Below, piece by piece: positions 1 to 7,490 of a DNA stretch of 64,000 nucleotides (the first letter of the stretch is position 1; each line of letters starts with the position of its first letter). The notes below the pieces were generated by a model that worked only from the letters and a program-made list of their open reading frames with translations, ran no database searches and was not told the DNA's origin. Made by a program: the position numbers and the translations under genes. This stretch comes from Mycobacterium sp. 1100029.7 (GTDB taxonomy: Bacteria > Actinomycetota > Actinomycetes > Mycobacteriales > Mycobacteriaceae), in NCBI RefSeq assembly GCF_001665235.1, contig NZ_LZSC01000046.1, positions 1 to 64,000 of the forward strand. Direction: 5' to 3'.

Positions 1-316
1 GGACGATGTTCCACTGCCAGCCGTAGCGCCGATGAAGTAACCGATTCGCCCGTTCGGCGTCCGCGCCGGAGAGCACCGTCGCGCGCCCGGTCAGCGTCGC
101 CGCTCCGTCACGAACCCGGCCGCGGTAGTCGCACACCGACAGCGCGACCACCGGATGGGCTTGCAGGCGCTTGGTCTTGGGGCCCCGCTTGGTCCGGAAC
201 ACCACCGCATCGCCGTCGGGCGCGAACCAGATGGGGGTGTCCACGGGTGTGCCGTCGCGGCGAAACGAGCGCAGCGACGCGTACCGGGCGGTGCCGAGGT
301 GCTCAACAGTGTGCAT
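1..316 (-). CDS. PPOX-class (F420/FMN-dependent) oxidoreductase, 3' end cut by window
   Basis: The visible 105 N-terminal residues begin MHTVEHLGTARYASLRSFRR and continue with a split-barrel pattern: TPIWFAPDGDAVVFRT, then KRGPKTKRLQAHP and a ValAlaLeuSerValCysAspTyrArgGly strand. This matches the PPOX-class F420-dependent family known from actinobacteria, small flavin-binding split-barrel proteins. The C-terminus lies beyond base 1. The ATG at 316 sits six bases after a -10 box, which suggests a leaderless message. The gene is divergent from a MerR regulator and its promoter has the stretched spacer that MerR proteins act on, so it is the likely target. The substrate is unknown, and whether the cofactor is F420 or FMN cannot be decided from this fragment. 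Confidence 0.8.
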   Translation of the reverse strand, partial: MHTVEHLGTARYASLRSFRRDGTPVDTPIWFAPDGDAVVFRTKRGPKTKRLQAHPVVALSVCDYRGRVRDGAATLTGRATVLSGADAERANRLLHRRYGWQWNIV

Positions 317-322
317 GCTCTC

Positions 323-353
323 AGTACAGAACTTAGAGTTGACTCTAAGTCAA
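323..353 (-). promoter_or_regulatory. MerR-type promoter/operator with 19-base spacer
   Basis: Bases 331-350 form a perfect 8-4-8 palindrome, ACTTAGAG-TTGA-CTCTAAGT. Read on the minus strand, a -35 box TTGACT (348-353) and a -10 box TGTACT (323-328) are separated by exactly 19 bases (329-347), and the palindrome fills that spacer. An over-long 19-base spacer containing a dyad is the hallmark of promoters activated by MerR-family DNA twisting. The start codon at 316 follows the -10 box by six bases. Confidence 0.8.
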
Positions 354-378
354 GCCCCATCGAAGCCGGGAGGTCCGG

Positions 379-753
379 ATGCCGCTGACCATCGGCGAAG
401 TCGCCCGCGCGGCGGGCATCGCGGCGACCACGCTGCGCTACTACGAACGCATCGGCCTGTTGCCGGCGGCGACGCGCCAGGGTGGCCAGCGCCGCTACGA
501 CAGCGCGGTGTTGGCTCGCCTCGAGGTCATCGGGCTCTGCAAATCCGCCGGCTTCGCGCTGGACGAGATTCAGCTGTTGTTCGCCGACGACGCGCCGGGG
601 CGCCCCGCCAGCCGGGCACTCGCCGAGGCCAAGCTGGCCGAGATCGACCGGCAGCTGGCGTCGCTGCGGCAGGCCCGGGCCGTCATCGAGTGGGGGATGC
701 GCTGCACCTGTCCGTCGATCGATGCCTGCACGTGCGGCATCCACCCGGCCTAG
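379..753 (+). CDS. MerR-family transcriptional regulator with CxC-x5-CxC tail
   Basis: This 124-residue protein has the MerR winged helix at residues 2-70 (MPLTIGEVARAAGIAATTLR, then YYERIGLLPA and a GQRRYD wing), followed by a dimerisation coiled coil at about 75-103. The short C-terminus carries cysteines at 109, 111, 117 and 119, spaced CxC-x5-CxC, with His122. That differs from the CX2CXCX5C cluster of SoxR, so it may bind a metal or an iron-sulfur cluster of another kind, or sense thiol-reactive compounds; the inducer is not known. A GGGAGG ribosome site at 368-373 supports the ATG at 379. The probable operator lies in the divergent promoter at 323-353. Its stop shares CTAG with the stop of the convergent methyltransferase. 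Confidence 0.88.
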   Translation: MPLTIGEVARAAGIAATTLRYYERIGLLPAATRQGGQRRYDSAVLARLEVIGLCKSAGFALDEIQLLFADDAPGRPASRALAEAKLAEIDRQLASLRQARAVIEWGMRCTCPSIDACTCGIHPA

Positions 754-1595
754 AACTGGTAGCGCAGGATCCGCGCCTTGCGGGCCGACACCTCGAACAT
801 CCCGGAAACCTTGGTGGCAAACCGAATCCAGCCCGGAAACAACTCGACCTCCGGAGCGTGGGCCAGGCTGGTCTCTTCGACCAGCTTCAGCAACGGATTC
901 CACTTCTCGGGCACCCGGGCGTCTTCGAATCCCAGATAACCCCACTGCGCGCCGACGCTGCTGAACATCCGCTGCGGGGCCAACTTGATCGCCAGCCGGG
1001 TGAACCAGCCGATGCGGCCGTAGTCGTTGAACGCCAGCTCGCCGGACGTGAAATAGGTAGTGACGCGGCGAAAGATGCCGATCAGCACCGGCTCGGACAG
1101 AAACGCGAACAGTCCGTCGGCGATCACCATCACCGGGCGGCCGGCCGGGATCGTGTTCGGCCAGCTCTGGTCGGCCAGCGAGGCGGTCACCAGGTGAGCG
1201 CGGTCGCTGGTGGGCATCAGCTGACGGCGCAATCCGACGACACCGGGCAGGTCGACGCTGTACCAGTCGACACCCTCGGGCGGACGCACCCGGAACGGGC
1301 CAGAGTCCAGCCCGGCGCCGATGTCGACGATGACGGCCTCGGGATGCGCGGCAGTGAACGCCCGCACCCTCTCGTCGAGCATCTTGGCCCGCAACGCGGT
1401 CTGGCACACCACGCTCGCCGGGATGCCAAGGCCCTCGAAGTCGTAGTCGATCTTGTCGACGAGCTCGGCGGCCAGCGTGTCGCCGAGAATGGGCCGGGGC
1501 CACCGGCTGTCCAGCGCCCGGGCGTACAGCGTCAACAACGCGGTCTGTTCGAGCGGCGAGAGGCCACTCACATCGGTACGGGGTCGGGACCGCAT
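750..1595 (-). CDS. Class I SAM-dependent methyltransferase (LCM/TcmP-like)
   Basis: The protein has 281 residues. The SAM-binding motif I is VIVDIGAGLDSGPFR (about residues 92-106), followed by a WYSVDLPGVV strand that ends in the acidic ribose-binding residue. The pattern AELVDKIDYDF before motif I and the LEU-rich fold resemble the leucine carboxyl methyltransferase / tetracenomycin-type O-methyltransferase family common in actinobacteria. The acceptor substrate is unknown. The ATG at 1595 follows a TACGTT box (minus strand, 1602-1607) by six bases, so translation is probably leaderless. It occupies the position next to plsB1 where H37Rv has fadD11, so this flank is not conserved with M. 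tuberculosis. Confidence 0.82.
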   Translation of the reverse strand: MRSRPRTDVSGLSPLEQTALLTLYARALDSRWPRPILGDTLAAELVDKIDYDFEGLGIPASVVCQTALRAKMLDERVRAFTAAHPEAVIVDIGAGLDSGPFRVRPPEGVDWYSVDLPGVVGLRRQLMPTSDRAHLVTASLADQSWPNTIPAGRPVMVIADGLFAFLSEPVLIGIFRRVTTYFTSGELAFNDYGRIGWFTRLAIKLAPQRMFSSVGAQWGYLGFEDARVPEKWNPLLKLVEETSLAHAPEVELFPGWIRFATKVSGMFEVSARKARILRYQF

Positions 1596-1696
1596 GATCC
1601 GAACGTACTCGGCAGCTCCGCATCGAGCAGGCCGATGCTGCCGGGGAATCGCGAATTGTGTTCCGTGCGACCCGCGGACGGACGTACGCTACCGAC

Positions 1697-1741
1697 ATGA
1701 CCAGAACCGAATTCACGGCTGCAACGGTGCCCGCGGCGTGA
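1697..1741 (+). CDS. Short leaderless ORF (14 codons) coupled to plsB1
   Basis: A -10 box TACGCT (1685-1690) lies six bases before an ATG at 1697, which would place that ATG at the 5' end of the mRNA. The ORF encodes [14 protein letters not shown] and its TGA (1739-1741) overlaps the GTG start of plsB1 (1738) as GTGA. The arrangement suggests a translated leader that delivers ribosomes to plsB1, which has no clear ribosome binding site. It has no recognisable function as a peptide and could be a chance ORF. Confidence 0.45.
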   Translation: MTRTEFTAATVPAA

Positions 1742-3630
1742 CCGGGGGACCGCTGGAGACAGCACGTGAGCTCGGTCGGGCCGGATTGCGAAAGGTGTTG
1801 CAGCGCAGCGGCGTTATCGAAGAGCCGGCGTCGCCGGTATCGACCGACCCGCCCGCGGTCGCGCGGCTGCTGGGCGCGCCGTGGTACGACGAGCGGCTGA
1901 CGAAGCTGGCCGAGGACCTGGGCCGCGACACCGCCGGCGTGCGCGCGGAGGCCGTCGGCTATCTGCGCGAGATGGCGGCGTCGCTGGACAAACGGGCGGT
2001 GCAGGGCTGGCGCGGATTCAGCCGGTGGCTGATGCGGGCCTACGACGTCCTGGTCGACGAGGACCAGATCGCACAGCTGCGCAAGCTGGACCGCAAAGCC
2101 ACACTGGCGTTCGCGTTCTCGCACCGCTCATACCTGGACGGCATGCTGCTGCCGGAGATGGTCGTGGCCAACCGGCTCTCGCCGGCCCTGACGTTCGGTG
2201 GCGCGAACCTGAACTTCTTCCCGATGGGCGGTTGGGCCAAGCGCACCGGAACGATCTTCATCCGTCGACAGACCAAAGACATCCCGGTCTACCGGTTCGC
2301 GTTGCGCGCCTACGCGGCGCAACTGGTGCAAGACCACGCGAACCTGGCCTGGTCGATCGAAGGCGGCCGGACCCGGACCGGCAAGCTGCGGCCCCCGGTG
2401 TTCGGGATCTTGCGCTACATCACCGACGCCGTCGACGAAATCGACGGTCCGGAAGTGTATTTGGTGCCCACCTCGATCGTGTACGACCAGCTGCACGAGG
2501 TCGAGGCGATGACCACCGAGGCCTACGGTGCGGTCAAACGGCCCGAAGATTTCCGGTTTCTGGTCGGGTTGGCGCGCCAGCAGGGCAAGCGGCTCGGTCG
2601 CGCCTACCTGGATTTCGGCGAGCCGCTGCCGCTGCGCAAACGCCTCGAAGAGATGCGCGGCGACGATGCCGGAACCGGCACCGAGATCGAACGCATCGCG
2701 CTGGACGTCGAACACCGGATCAACCGTGCGACGCCGGTGACGCCCACCGCGGTGGTAAGCCTGGCGTTGCTCGGCGCCGACCGGTCGTTGGCGATCAGCG
2801 AGGTGCTGGACACGGTGCGACCGCTGGCCAGCTACATCACGGCCCGCAACTGGGCGGTCGCCGGGGCGGCGGATCTGACGAATCGCTCCACGATTCGGTG
2901 GACGCTGCACGAACTCGTCGCCTCCGGTGTGGTCAGTGTCTTCGACGCCGGCACCGAGGCGGTCTGGGGGATCGGTGAGGACCAGCATCTGGTCGCCGCG
3001 TTCTACCGCAACACCGCGATCCATATCCTGGTCGACCGTGCGATCGCCGAGACGGCGCTGCTGGCCGCCGTCGAGAACGCCGAGAATTCGGCGGACGGCA
3101 TGGTCTCGCCGGTCACGGTGCGCGACGAAGCGCTGAGTCTGCGTGAGCTGCTGAAGTTCGAGTTCCTGTTCTCCGGGCGCGCGCAGTTCGAGAAGGAGCT
3201 GGCCGACGAGGTGCGCCTGATCGGGCCGGTCGAGGACACCAGCAAGCCCGCCGCTGCCGCCGACGTGCGGGGCCTGCTGACGTCGGCCGATTTGCTGTTG
3301 GCGCACCTGGTGCTGCGGCCGTTCCTCGACGCCTATCACATCGTCGCCGACCGGCTGGCCGCCCTGGAGGACGAGTCGCTCGACGAGGACGAGTTCCTGG
3401 CCGACTGCCTCGAGTTGGGCAAGCAGTGGGAGTTGCAGCGCCGCATCGCCAGCGCCGAGTCCAGGTCGATGGAGCTGTTCAAGACCGCGTTGCGACTGGC
3501 CCGGCACCGCGAGCTGGTCGACGGCGCCGACCGCGAGCACATCGCCAAGCGCCGGCAGGAGTTCGCCGACGAGATCGCGACCGCGACGCGCCGCGTCAAC
3601 GCGATCGCCGAGCTGGCCAGAACGCATTGA
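1738..3630 (+). CDS. plsB1: Glycerol-3-phosphate / lysophospholipid acyltransferase (PlsB1-like)
   Basis: This 630-residue protein aligns closely with Rv1551 of M. tuberculosis (621 residues). It belongs to the PlsB family of membrane-associated acyltransferases that acylate glycerol 3-phosphate at the start of phospholipid synthesis. The acyltransferase core contains the HX4D motif as [10 protein letters not shown] (His and Asp four residues apart), a [24 protein letters not shown] substrate loop, and the [12 protein letters not shown] motif. The C-terminal half is the extended PlsB-type region. I chose GTG 1738 because homology with Rv1551 begins at [13 protein letters not shown], a few codons later, and because a short leaderless ORF ends on this GTG. 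The substrate of PlsB1 in mycobacteria is less certain than that of PlsB2. Confidence 0.9.
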   Translation: MTGGPLETARELGRAGLRKVLQRSGVIEEPASPVSTDPPAVARLLGAPWYDERLTKLAEDLGRDTAGVRAEAVGYLREMAASLDKRAVQGWRGFSRWLMRAYDVLVDEDQIAQLRKLDRKATLAFAFSHRSYLDGMLLPEMVVANRLSPALTFGGANLNFFPMGGWAKRTGTIFIRRQTKDIPVYRFALRAYAAQLVQDHANLAWSIEGGRTRTGKLRPPVFGILRYITDAVDEIDGPEVYLVPTSIVYDQLHEVEAMTTEAYGAVKRPEDFRFLVGLARQQGKRLGRAYLDFGEPLPLRKRLEEMRGDDAGTGTEIERIALDVEHRINRATPVTPTAVVSLALLGADRSLAISEVLDTVRPLASYITARNWAVAGAADLTNRSTIRWTLHELVASGVVSVFDAGTEAVWGIGEDQHLVAAFYRNTAIHILVDRAIAETALLAAVENAENSADGMVSPVTVRDEALSLRELLKFEFLFSGRAQFEKELADEVRLIGPVEDTSKPAAAADVRGLLTSADLLLAHLVLRPFLDAYHIVADRLAALEDESLDEDEFLADCLELGKQWELQRRIASAESRSMELFKTALRLARHRELVDGADREHIAKRRQEFADEIATATRRVNAIAELARTH

Positions 3631-3698
3631 TTCAGTGCCTTAGCGGACGGACGTCACCGACCCGTCGGCGGCGGTGGATCCGGCCTACAGTGAGGGAC

Positions 3699-4136
3699 AT
3701 GCCGCTTACCGGAGAGTACGAGCCATCACCCTGGGATTGGTCGCGCGAGCAGGCCGATAAATACGCCGAGTCCGGCGGGGCCGAGGCAGCCGACATGAAG
3801 GGCAAGCCCATCATTCTGCTGACCACCGTCGGTGCCAAGACCGGCAAGCTGCGCAAGACGCCGCTGATGCGCGTCGAGCACGACGGTGAGTACGCCGTCG
3901 TCGCCTCGCTGGGCGGCGCCCCGAAGCACCCAGTCTGGTACTACAACATCGCCAAGAACCCGCGGGTCGAACTGCAGGACGGGTCGGCCACCCGCGACTA
4001 CGACGCCCGCGAGGTGTTCGGCGACGAGAAGGCCCTCTGGTGGGAGCGCGCCGTCGAAGCCTGGCCCGACTACGCCGAGTACCAGAAGAAGACCGAGCGC
4101 CAGATTCCGGTGTTCGTCCTGACCCCGGTCAGCTGA
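3699..4136 (+). CDS. Deazaflavin (F420)-dependent nitroreductase family protein, Rv1558-like
   Basis: The 145-residue protein has the Ddn-family split barrel with [36 protein letters not shown] followed by a [17 protein letters not shown] stretch. Known Ddn proteins use reduced F420 to reduce quinones or nitro compounds. It corresponds in sequence and position to Rv1558 of M. tuberculosis. A TACAGT box (3686-3691) seven bases before the ATG at 3699 suggests leaderless translation. The physiological substrate cannot be read from the sequence. Confidence 0.9.
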   Translation: MPLTGEYEPSPWDWSREQADKYAESGGAEAADMKGKPIILLTTVGAKTGKLRKTPLMRVEHDGEYAVVASLGGAPKHPVWYYNIAKNPRVELQDGSATRDYDAREVFGDEKALWWERAVEAWPDYAEYQKKTERQIPVFVLTPVS

Positions 4137-4179
4137 GCCGATTAGGCAGGTGACGGGGGGTGCGTGGCACCATTGACCG

Positions 4180-5475
4180 GTGTCCGCGCAACCGAGCCCT
4201 CGCCTGAGCATGTCGCCGCTCTCCGCGGCCGACATCGACGCCGCGGCGCAGCGAATCGCCGCGGTGGTGACGCCCACGCCGCTGCAATTCAGCGATCGGC
4301 TCTCCGCGATCACCGGCGCGCAGGTCTACCTGAAACGCGAAGACCTGCAGATTGTGCGCTCCTACAAGCTGCGCGGCGCCTACAACCTGCTGGTGCAACT
4401 GTCGCCCGAGGAGATCGGCGCCGGCGTGGTGTGCTCGTCGGCGGGCAATCACGCGCAGGGATTCGCCTACGCGTGCCGCACCCTGGGACTGCAGGGCCGG
4501 GTGTACGTACCGGCCAAGACGCCCAAACAGAAGTGCGACCGGATCCGCTACCACGGCGGTAACTTCATCGAGCTGATCGTGGGCGGATCGACCTACGACC
4601 TCGCCGCCGAGGCGGCGCTGGCCGACGTCGAGCGCACCGGCGCGACGCTGGTGCCGCCGTTCAATGATCCGCGCACGATGGCCGGCCAGGGCACCATCGC
4701 CGTCGAGGTACTCGAACAGCTCGACACGCTGGGCGCGGGGGAGCCCGACCTGGTCGTGGTCCCCGTCGGCGGTGGCGGCTGCATCGCGGGCATCACCACC
4801 TATCTGGCCGAGCGCACCACCAATACGGCGGTGCTCGGCATCGAGCCGGCCGGGGCCGCGGCGATGATGGCCGCACTGGCCGCCGGCGAGCCGGTGGACC
4901 TGGATCACGTCGACCAGTTCGTCGACGGGGCCGCGGTGAAGCGGGCCGGCGCGCTGCCGCACGCCGCGCTGGCCGCCGCGGGCGACATGGTGTCGATCAC
5001 GACGGTCGACGAGGGCGCCGTGTGCACCACGATGCTCGACCTGTACCAGAACGAGGGCATCATCGCCGAGCCGGCGGGTGCGCTGTCGGTGACCGGCCTG
5101 CTCGAAGCCGACATCGAGCCCGGGTCGACGGTCGTCTGCCTGATCTCCGGCGGCAACAACGACGTGTCGCGCTACGGCGAGGTGCTGGAACGCTCGCTGG
5201 TGCACCTCGGCCTCAAGCACTACTTCCTGGTGGACTTTCCGCAGGAGCCCGGGGCGTTGCGCCGGTTCCTCGACGACGTGCTGGGCCCCAACGACGACAT
5301 CACGCTGTTCGAGTACGTCAAGCGCAACAACCGGGAGACCGGCGAGGCGCTGGTCGGCATCCAGCTGGGGTCCTCGGCGGAGCTGGACGAGTTGCTGGTG
5401 CGGATGCGCGACACCGAGATCCACTTCGAGACGCTGCATCCGGGTTCGCCGGCCTACCGCTATCTGCTGCTGTAG
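4180..5475 (+). CDS. ilvA: L-threonine ammonia-lyase (threonine dehydratase)
   Basis: This PLP enzyme converts threonine to 2-oxobutanoate, the first step of isoleucine synthesis. The 431-residue protein shows the PLP lysine K63 in SYKLRGA, the substrate loop SSAGNHAQG (86-94) and the phosphate-binding GGGG at 197-200. A single ACT-like regulatory domain occupies about 345-431 (LKHYFLVDFPQEPGALRRFL), the short form found in actinobacteria; it probably mediates isoleucine feedback. The start GTG 4180 gives MSAQPSPRLSMSPLSAADID and fits the M. tuberculosis protein (429 residues); ATG 4210 is an alternative. The gene follows the Ddn-type gene by 43 bases. Confidence 0.95.
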   Translation: MSAQPSPRLSMSPLSAADIDAAAQRIAAVVTPTPLQFSDRLSAITGAQVYLKREDLQIVRSYKLRGAYNLLVQLSPEEIGAGVVCSSAGNHAQGFAYACRTLGLQGRVYVPAKTPKQKCDRIRYHGGNFIELIVGGSTYDLAAEAALADVERTGATLVPPFNDPRTMAGQGTIAVEVLEQLDTLGAGEPDLVVVPVGGGGCIAGITTYLAERTTNTAVLGIEPAGAAAMMAALAAGEPVDLDHVDQFVDGAAVKRAGALPHAALAAAGDMVSITTVDEGAVCTTMLDLYQNEGIIAEPAGALSVTGLLEADIEPGSTVVCLISGGNNDVSRYGEVLERSLVHLGLKHYFLVDFPQEPGALRRFLDDVLGPNDDITLFEYVKRNNRETGEALVGIQLGSSAELDELLVRMRDTEIHFETLHPGSPAYRYLLL

Positions 5476-5478
5476 CCC

Positions 5479-6126
5479 TCACCGCGCGTAGGACGTCAGG
5501 TAGTCCGGCGCCGGGGTCGCGGGATCGAGGTCGTCGGCGGGCACCGGCGCACCGGCGGTCAGCCGCAGCGGAACCACACCGGCCCAGTGCGCCAGCGCCA
5601 GATCCTCGGGGTCGTCGGCGGGCCCGCCGGCGCGCACCTTGGCCGACACCTCGATCAGATCCAGCGCGAGCACCGCGGTCATGGCGAGCTCGCGGGCGTT
5701 CGGTTCCCGGCAATCGGCGGCCCGACCGGTGGCGATGTGGTTGAGCAGCGCGACCAGCGCGTCCGCCTTCTCCGCCGGATCATCCACCAGGCGGGCGTCG
5801 CCGACGACCACCACCGAGCGGTAGGCCAGCGAGTGATGCAGCGCCGAGCGGGCCAGCACCAGCCCGTCGACCAGGGTGGCGGTGACGCAGACCGGCAAGT
5901 CCGCCTGGGCGCTCAACATCGGTCGACTGCCGGTGGAACCGTGCAGGTAGAGGGTCTCTCCGTGGCGCGCATGGGTGGTGGGCAGCACCACCGGCCGGCC
6001 GTCGCGCAGATAGCCGAGGTGACAGATCAAAGCCTCATCCAGGATGCGGTGCACGGTGTCGCGGTCGTAGCGCGCCCGCTCCCGGTAGCGGGTGGGCGTC
6101 GTGCGGGGAGTCGGGCCGTAGTCCAT
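5479..6126 (-). CDS. Pyridoxamine 5'-phosphate oxidase (PPOX) family FMN-binding protein
   Basis: The 215-residue protein contains the FMN-binding split barrel: ICHLGYLRDGRPVVLPTTHARHGETLYLHG, LVLARSALHHSLAYRSVVVVGDARLV, and a C-terminal VSAKVRAGGPADDPEDL, WAGVVPL. This pattern matches the NimA-like/PPOX family rather than true PdxH. It is divergent from a MocR regulator with only 40 bases between starts. MocR regulators next to PPOX-type genes often control vitamin B6 or small-molecule functions, so regulation by its neighbour is likely. The reaction itself is unknown. Its stop lies 4 bases from the convergent ilvA stop. Confidence 0.85.
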   Translation of the reverse strand: MDYGPTPRTTPTRYRERARYDRDTVHRILDEALICHLGYLRDGRPVVLPTTHARHGETLYLHGSTGSRPMLSAQADLPVCVTATLVDGLVLARSALHHSLAYRSVVVVGDARLVDDPAEKADALVALLNHIATGRAADCREPNARELAMTAVLALDLIEVSAKVRAGGPADDPEDLALAHWAGVVPLRLTAGAPVPADDLDPATPAPDYLTSYAR

Positions 6127-6166
6127 CGCCTTGCCTCAATTATTGTAATAGTACATACTAGCTAAC
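6127..6166. promoter_or_regulatory. Divergent promoter region of PPOX and MocR genes
   Basis: This 40-base AT-rich stretch contains the only sequence between two divergent starts. On the minus strand a TACAAT box (6142-6147) precedes the PPOX gene. On the plus strand CATACT (6154-6159) lies seven bases before the MocR GTG. The promoters overlap back to back, so a single MocR dimer bound here could control both. GTAC occurs at 6151-6154 and again at 6172-6175, a possible half-site pair. Confidence 0.45.
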
Positions 6167-7489
6167 GTGCCAGTACAACACAGCATAGCGGGGACCGGCG
6201 CGGAGACGATAGCGGCCAGTATCGAAGCGGGAATCTCGACCGGCGCACTGGCGCCCGGTGACGCCCTGCCCCCGGTGCGCGAGCTGGCCGGACAGCTCGG
6301 AGTGAACCCGAACACCGCCGCCGCGGCCTACCGCCTGCTGCGCGACCGGGGAGCCGTCGAAACCTCGGGCCGTCGCGGCACCCGGGTTCGGCACCGGCCC
6401 GCGACCACCCCCCGCTCCCTTCGCAGCCTGGACATCCCGGCGGGCGTCCGCGATCTATCGACCGGAAATCCGGATCCCGGACTACTGCCTATCGACGTTG
6501 TCCCGCACCGTCTTTCGATCGGCCGCCCGGTGCTGTACGGGGAGCCGGCGGTGTCGTCGGAGCTGGCCGCGCACGCCCGCGCCACGCTGACCGCCGACGG
6601 GATTCCGGCCGAACATCTCGCCGTGACCAGCGGAGCGCTCGACGGCATCGAGCGGGTGCTCACTGCGCAGTTACGTCCCGGCGACCGGGTGGCCGTCGAG
6701 GATCCGGGCTGGGCGAACCTACTCGATCTCCTTGCCGCACTTGGCCTTTCAGCGGAGCCGATGCGGGTGGACGACAACGGTCCGCTGAGCGCCGACGTCG
6801 CCGCGGCGTTGGCCCGCGGGGTCCGGGCACTGATCGTGACCACGCGTGCCCAGAACCCGACCGGGGCGGCGCTGTCCGCGCAACGCGCCGGCGAACTTCG
6901 CACGCTGGTCGCCGGACACGACGAGCTGCTCGTCGTCGAAGACGACCACTGCGCGGGTATCTCGGGCGCGCCCCTGCATTCGCTGGCCGCGGCGAGCGGC
7001 CGTTGGGCATTCGTGCGGTCGGCGTCAAAGGCCTACGGCCCCGATCTGCGACTGGCCGTCCTCGCCGGCGATCAGCGCACCGTCGAACGCGTGCACGGCC
7101 GGCTGCGCCTGGGACCGGGTTGGGTCAGCCACCTGTTGCAGGATCTGGCGGCGGGTTTGTGGTCGGACCAGCGGGCGACCGAAACCGTGCAGCACGCCGA
7201 GCAGCGCTACGCGGCCAACCGCAGCCGATTATGCGACGCGCTGGCCGCCCGGGACGTCAGCGCCCACGGCCGCTCGGGGCTCAACGTCTGGATTCCGGTG
7301 CCCGACGAAACCGTCGCCGTGACCCGTTTGATCAACGCGGGGTGGGCCGCGGCGCCGGGTGCCCGGTTCCGGATCGGCACGCCGGCCGGAATCCGGGTCA
7401 CCATCGCCGATTTGGCAGACGACGAGATCGAGCCCCTGGCCGACGCGATCGCCGCGGCGACGCGCGTCGCCGGCCGTTCCAGCGTGTGA
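6167..7489 (+). CDS. MocR-family transcriptional regulator (GntR helix-turn-helix fused to aminotransferase fold)
   Basis: The 440-residue protein has an N-terminal GntR winged helix (residues 10-75: GDALPPVRELAGQLGVNPNT, then AAAAYRLLRDRGAVETSGRRGTRV). A type I aminotransferase domain follows from about 95, with the NPTG motif at 230-233 and a Schiff-base lysine K288 in SASKAYGPDLRLAV. Such MocR/PdxR proteins sense PLP or a derived ligand instead of catalysing transamination. The start is GTG 6167, 7 bases after a -10-like box. Its likely target is the divergent PPOX gene. H37Rv has a VapBC pair in this interval instead. Confidence 0.9.
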   Translation: MPVQHSIAGTGAETIAASIEAGISTGALAPGDALPPVRELAGQLGVNPNTAAAAYRLLRDRGAVETSGRRGTRVRHRPATTPRSLRSLDIPAGVRDLSTGNPDPGLLPIDVVPHRLSIGRPVLYGEPAVSSELAAHARATLTADGIPAEHLAVTSGALDGIERVLTAQLRPGDRVAVEDPGWANLLDLLAALGLSAEPMRVDDNGPLSADVAAALARGVRALIVTTRAQNPTGAALSAQRAGELRTLVAGHDELLVVEDDHCAGISGAPLHSLAAASGRWAFVRSASKAYGPDLRLAVLAGDQRTVERVHGRLRLGPGWVSHLLQDLAAGLWSDQRATETVQHAEQRYAANRSRLCDALAARDVSAHGRSGLNVWIPVPDETVAVTRLINAGWAAAPGARFRIGTPAGIRVTIADLADDEIEPLADAIAAATRVAGRSSV

Positions 7490-7490
7490 C

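Noticed and set aside
91..2124. 677-residue minus-strand open frame
   Set aside because: Arg/Ala/Gly-rich shadow antisense to merR and plsB1 and out of frame with the methyltransferase; no domain pattern.
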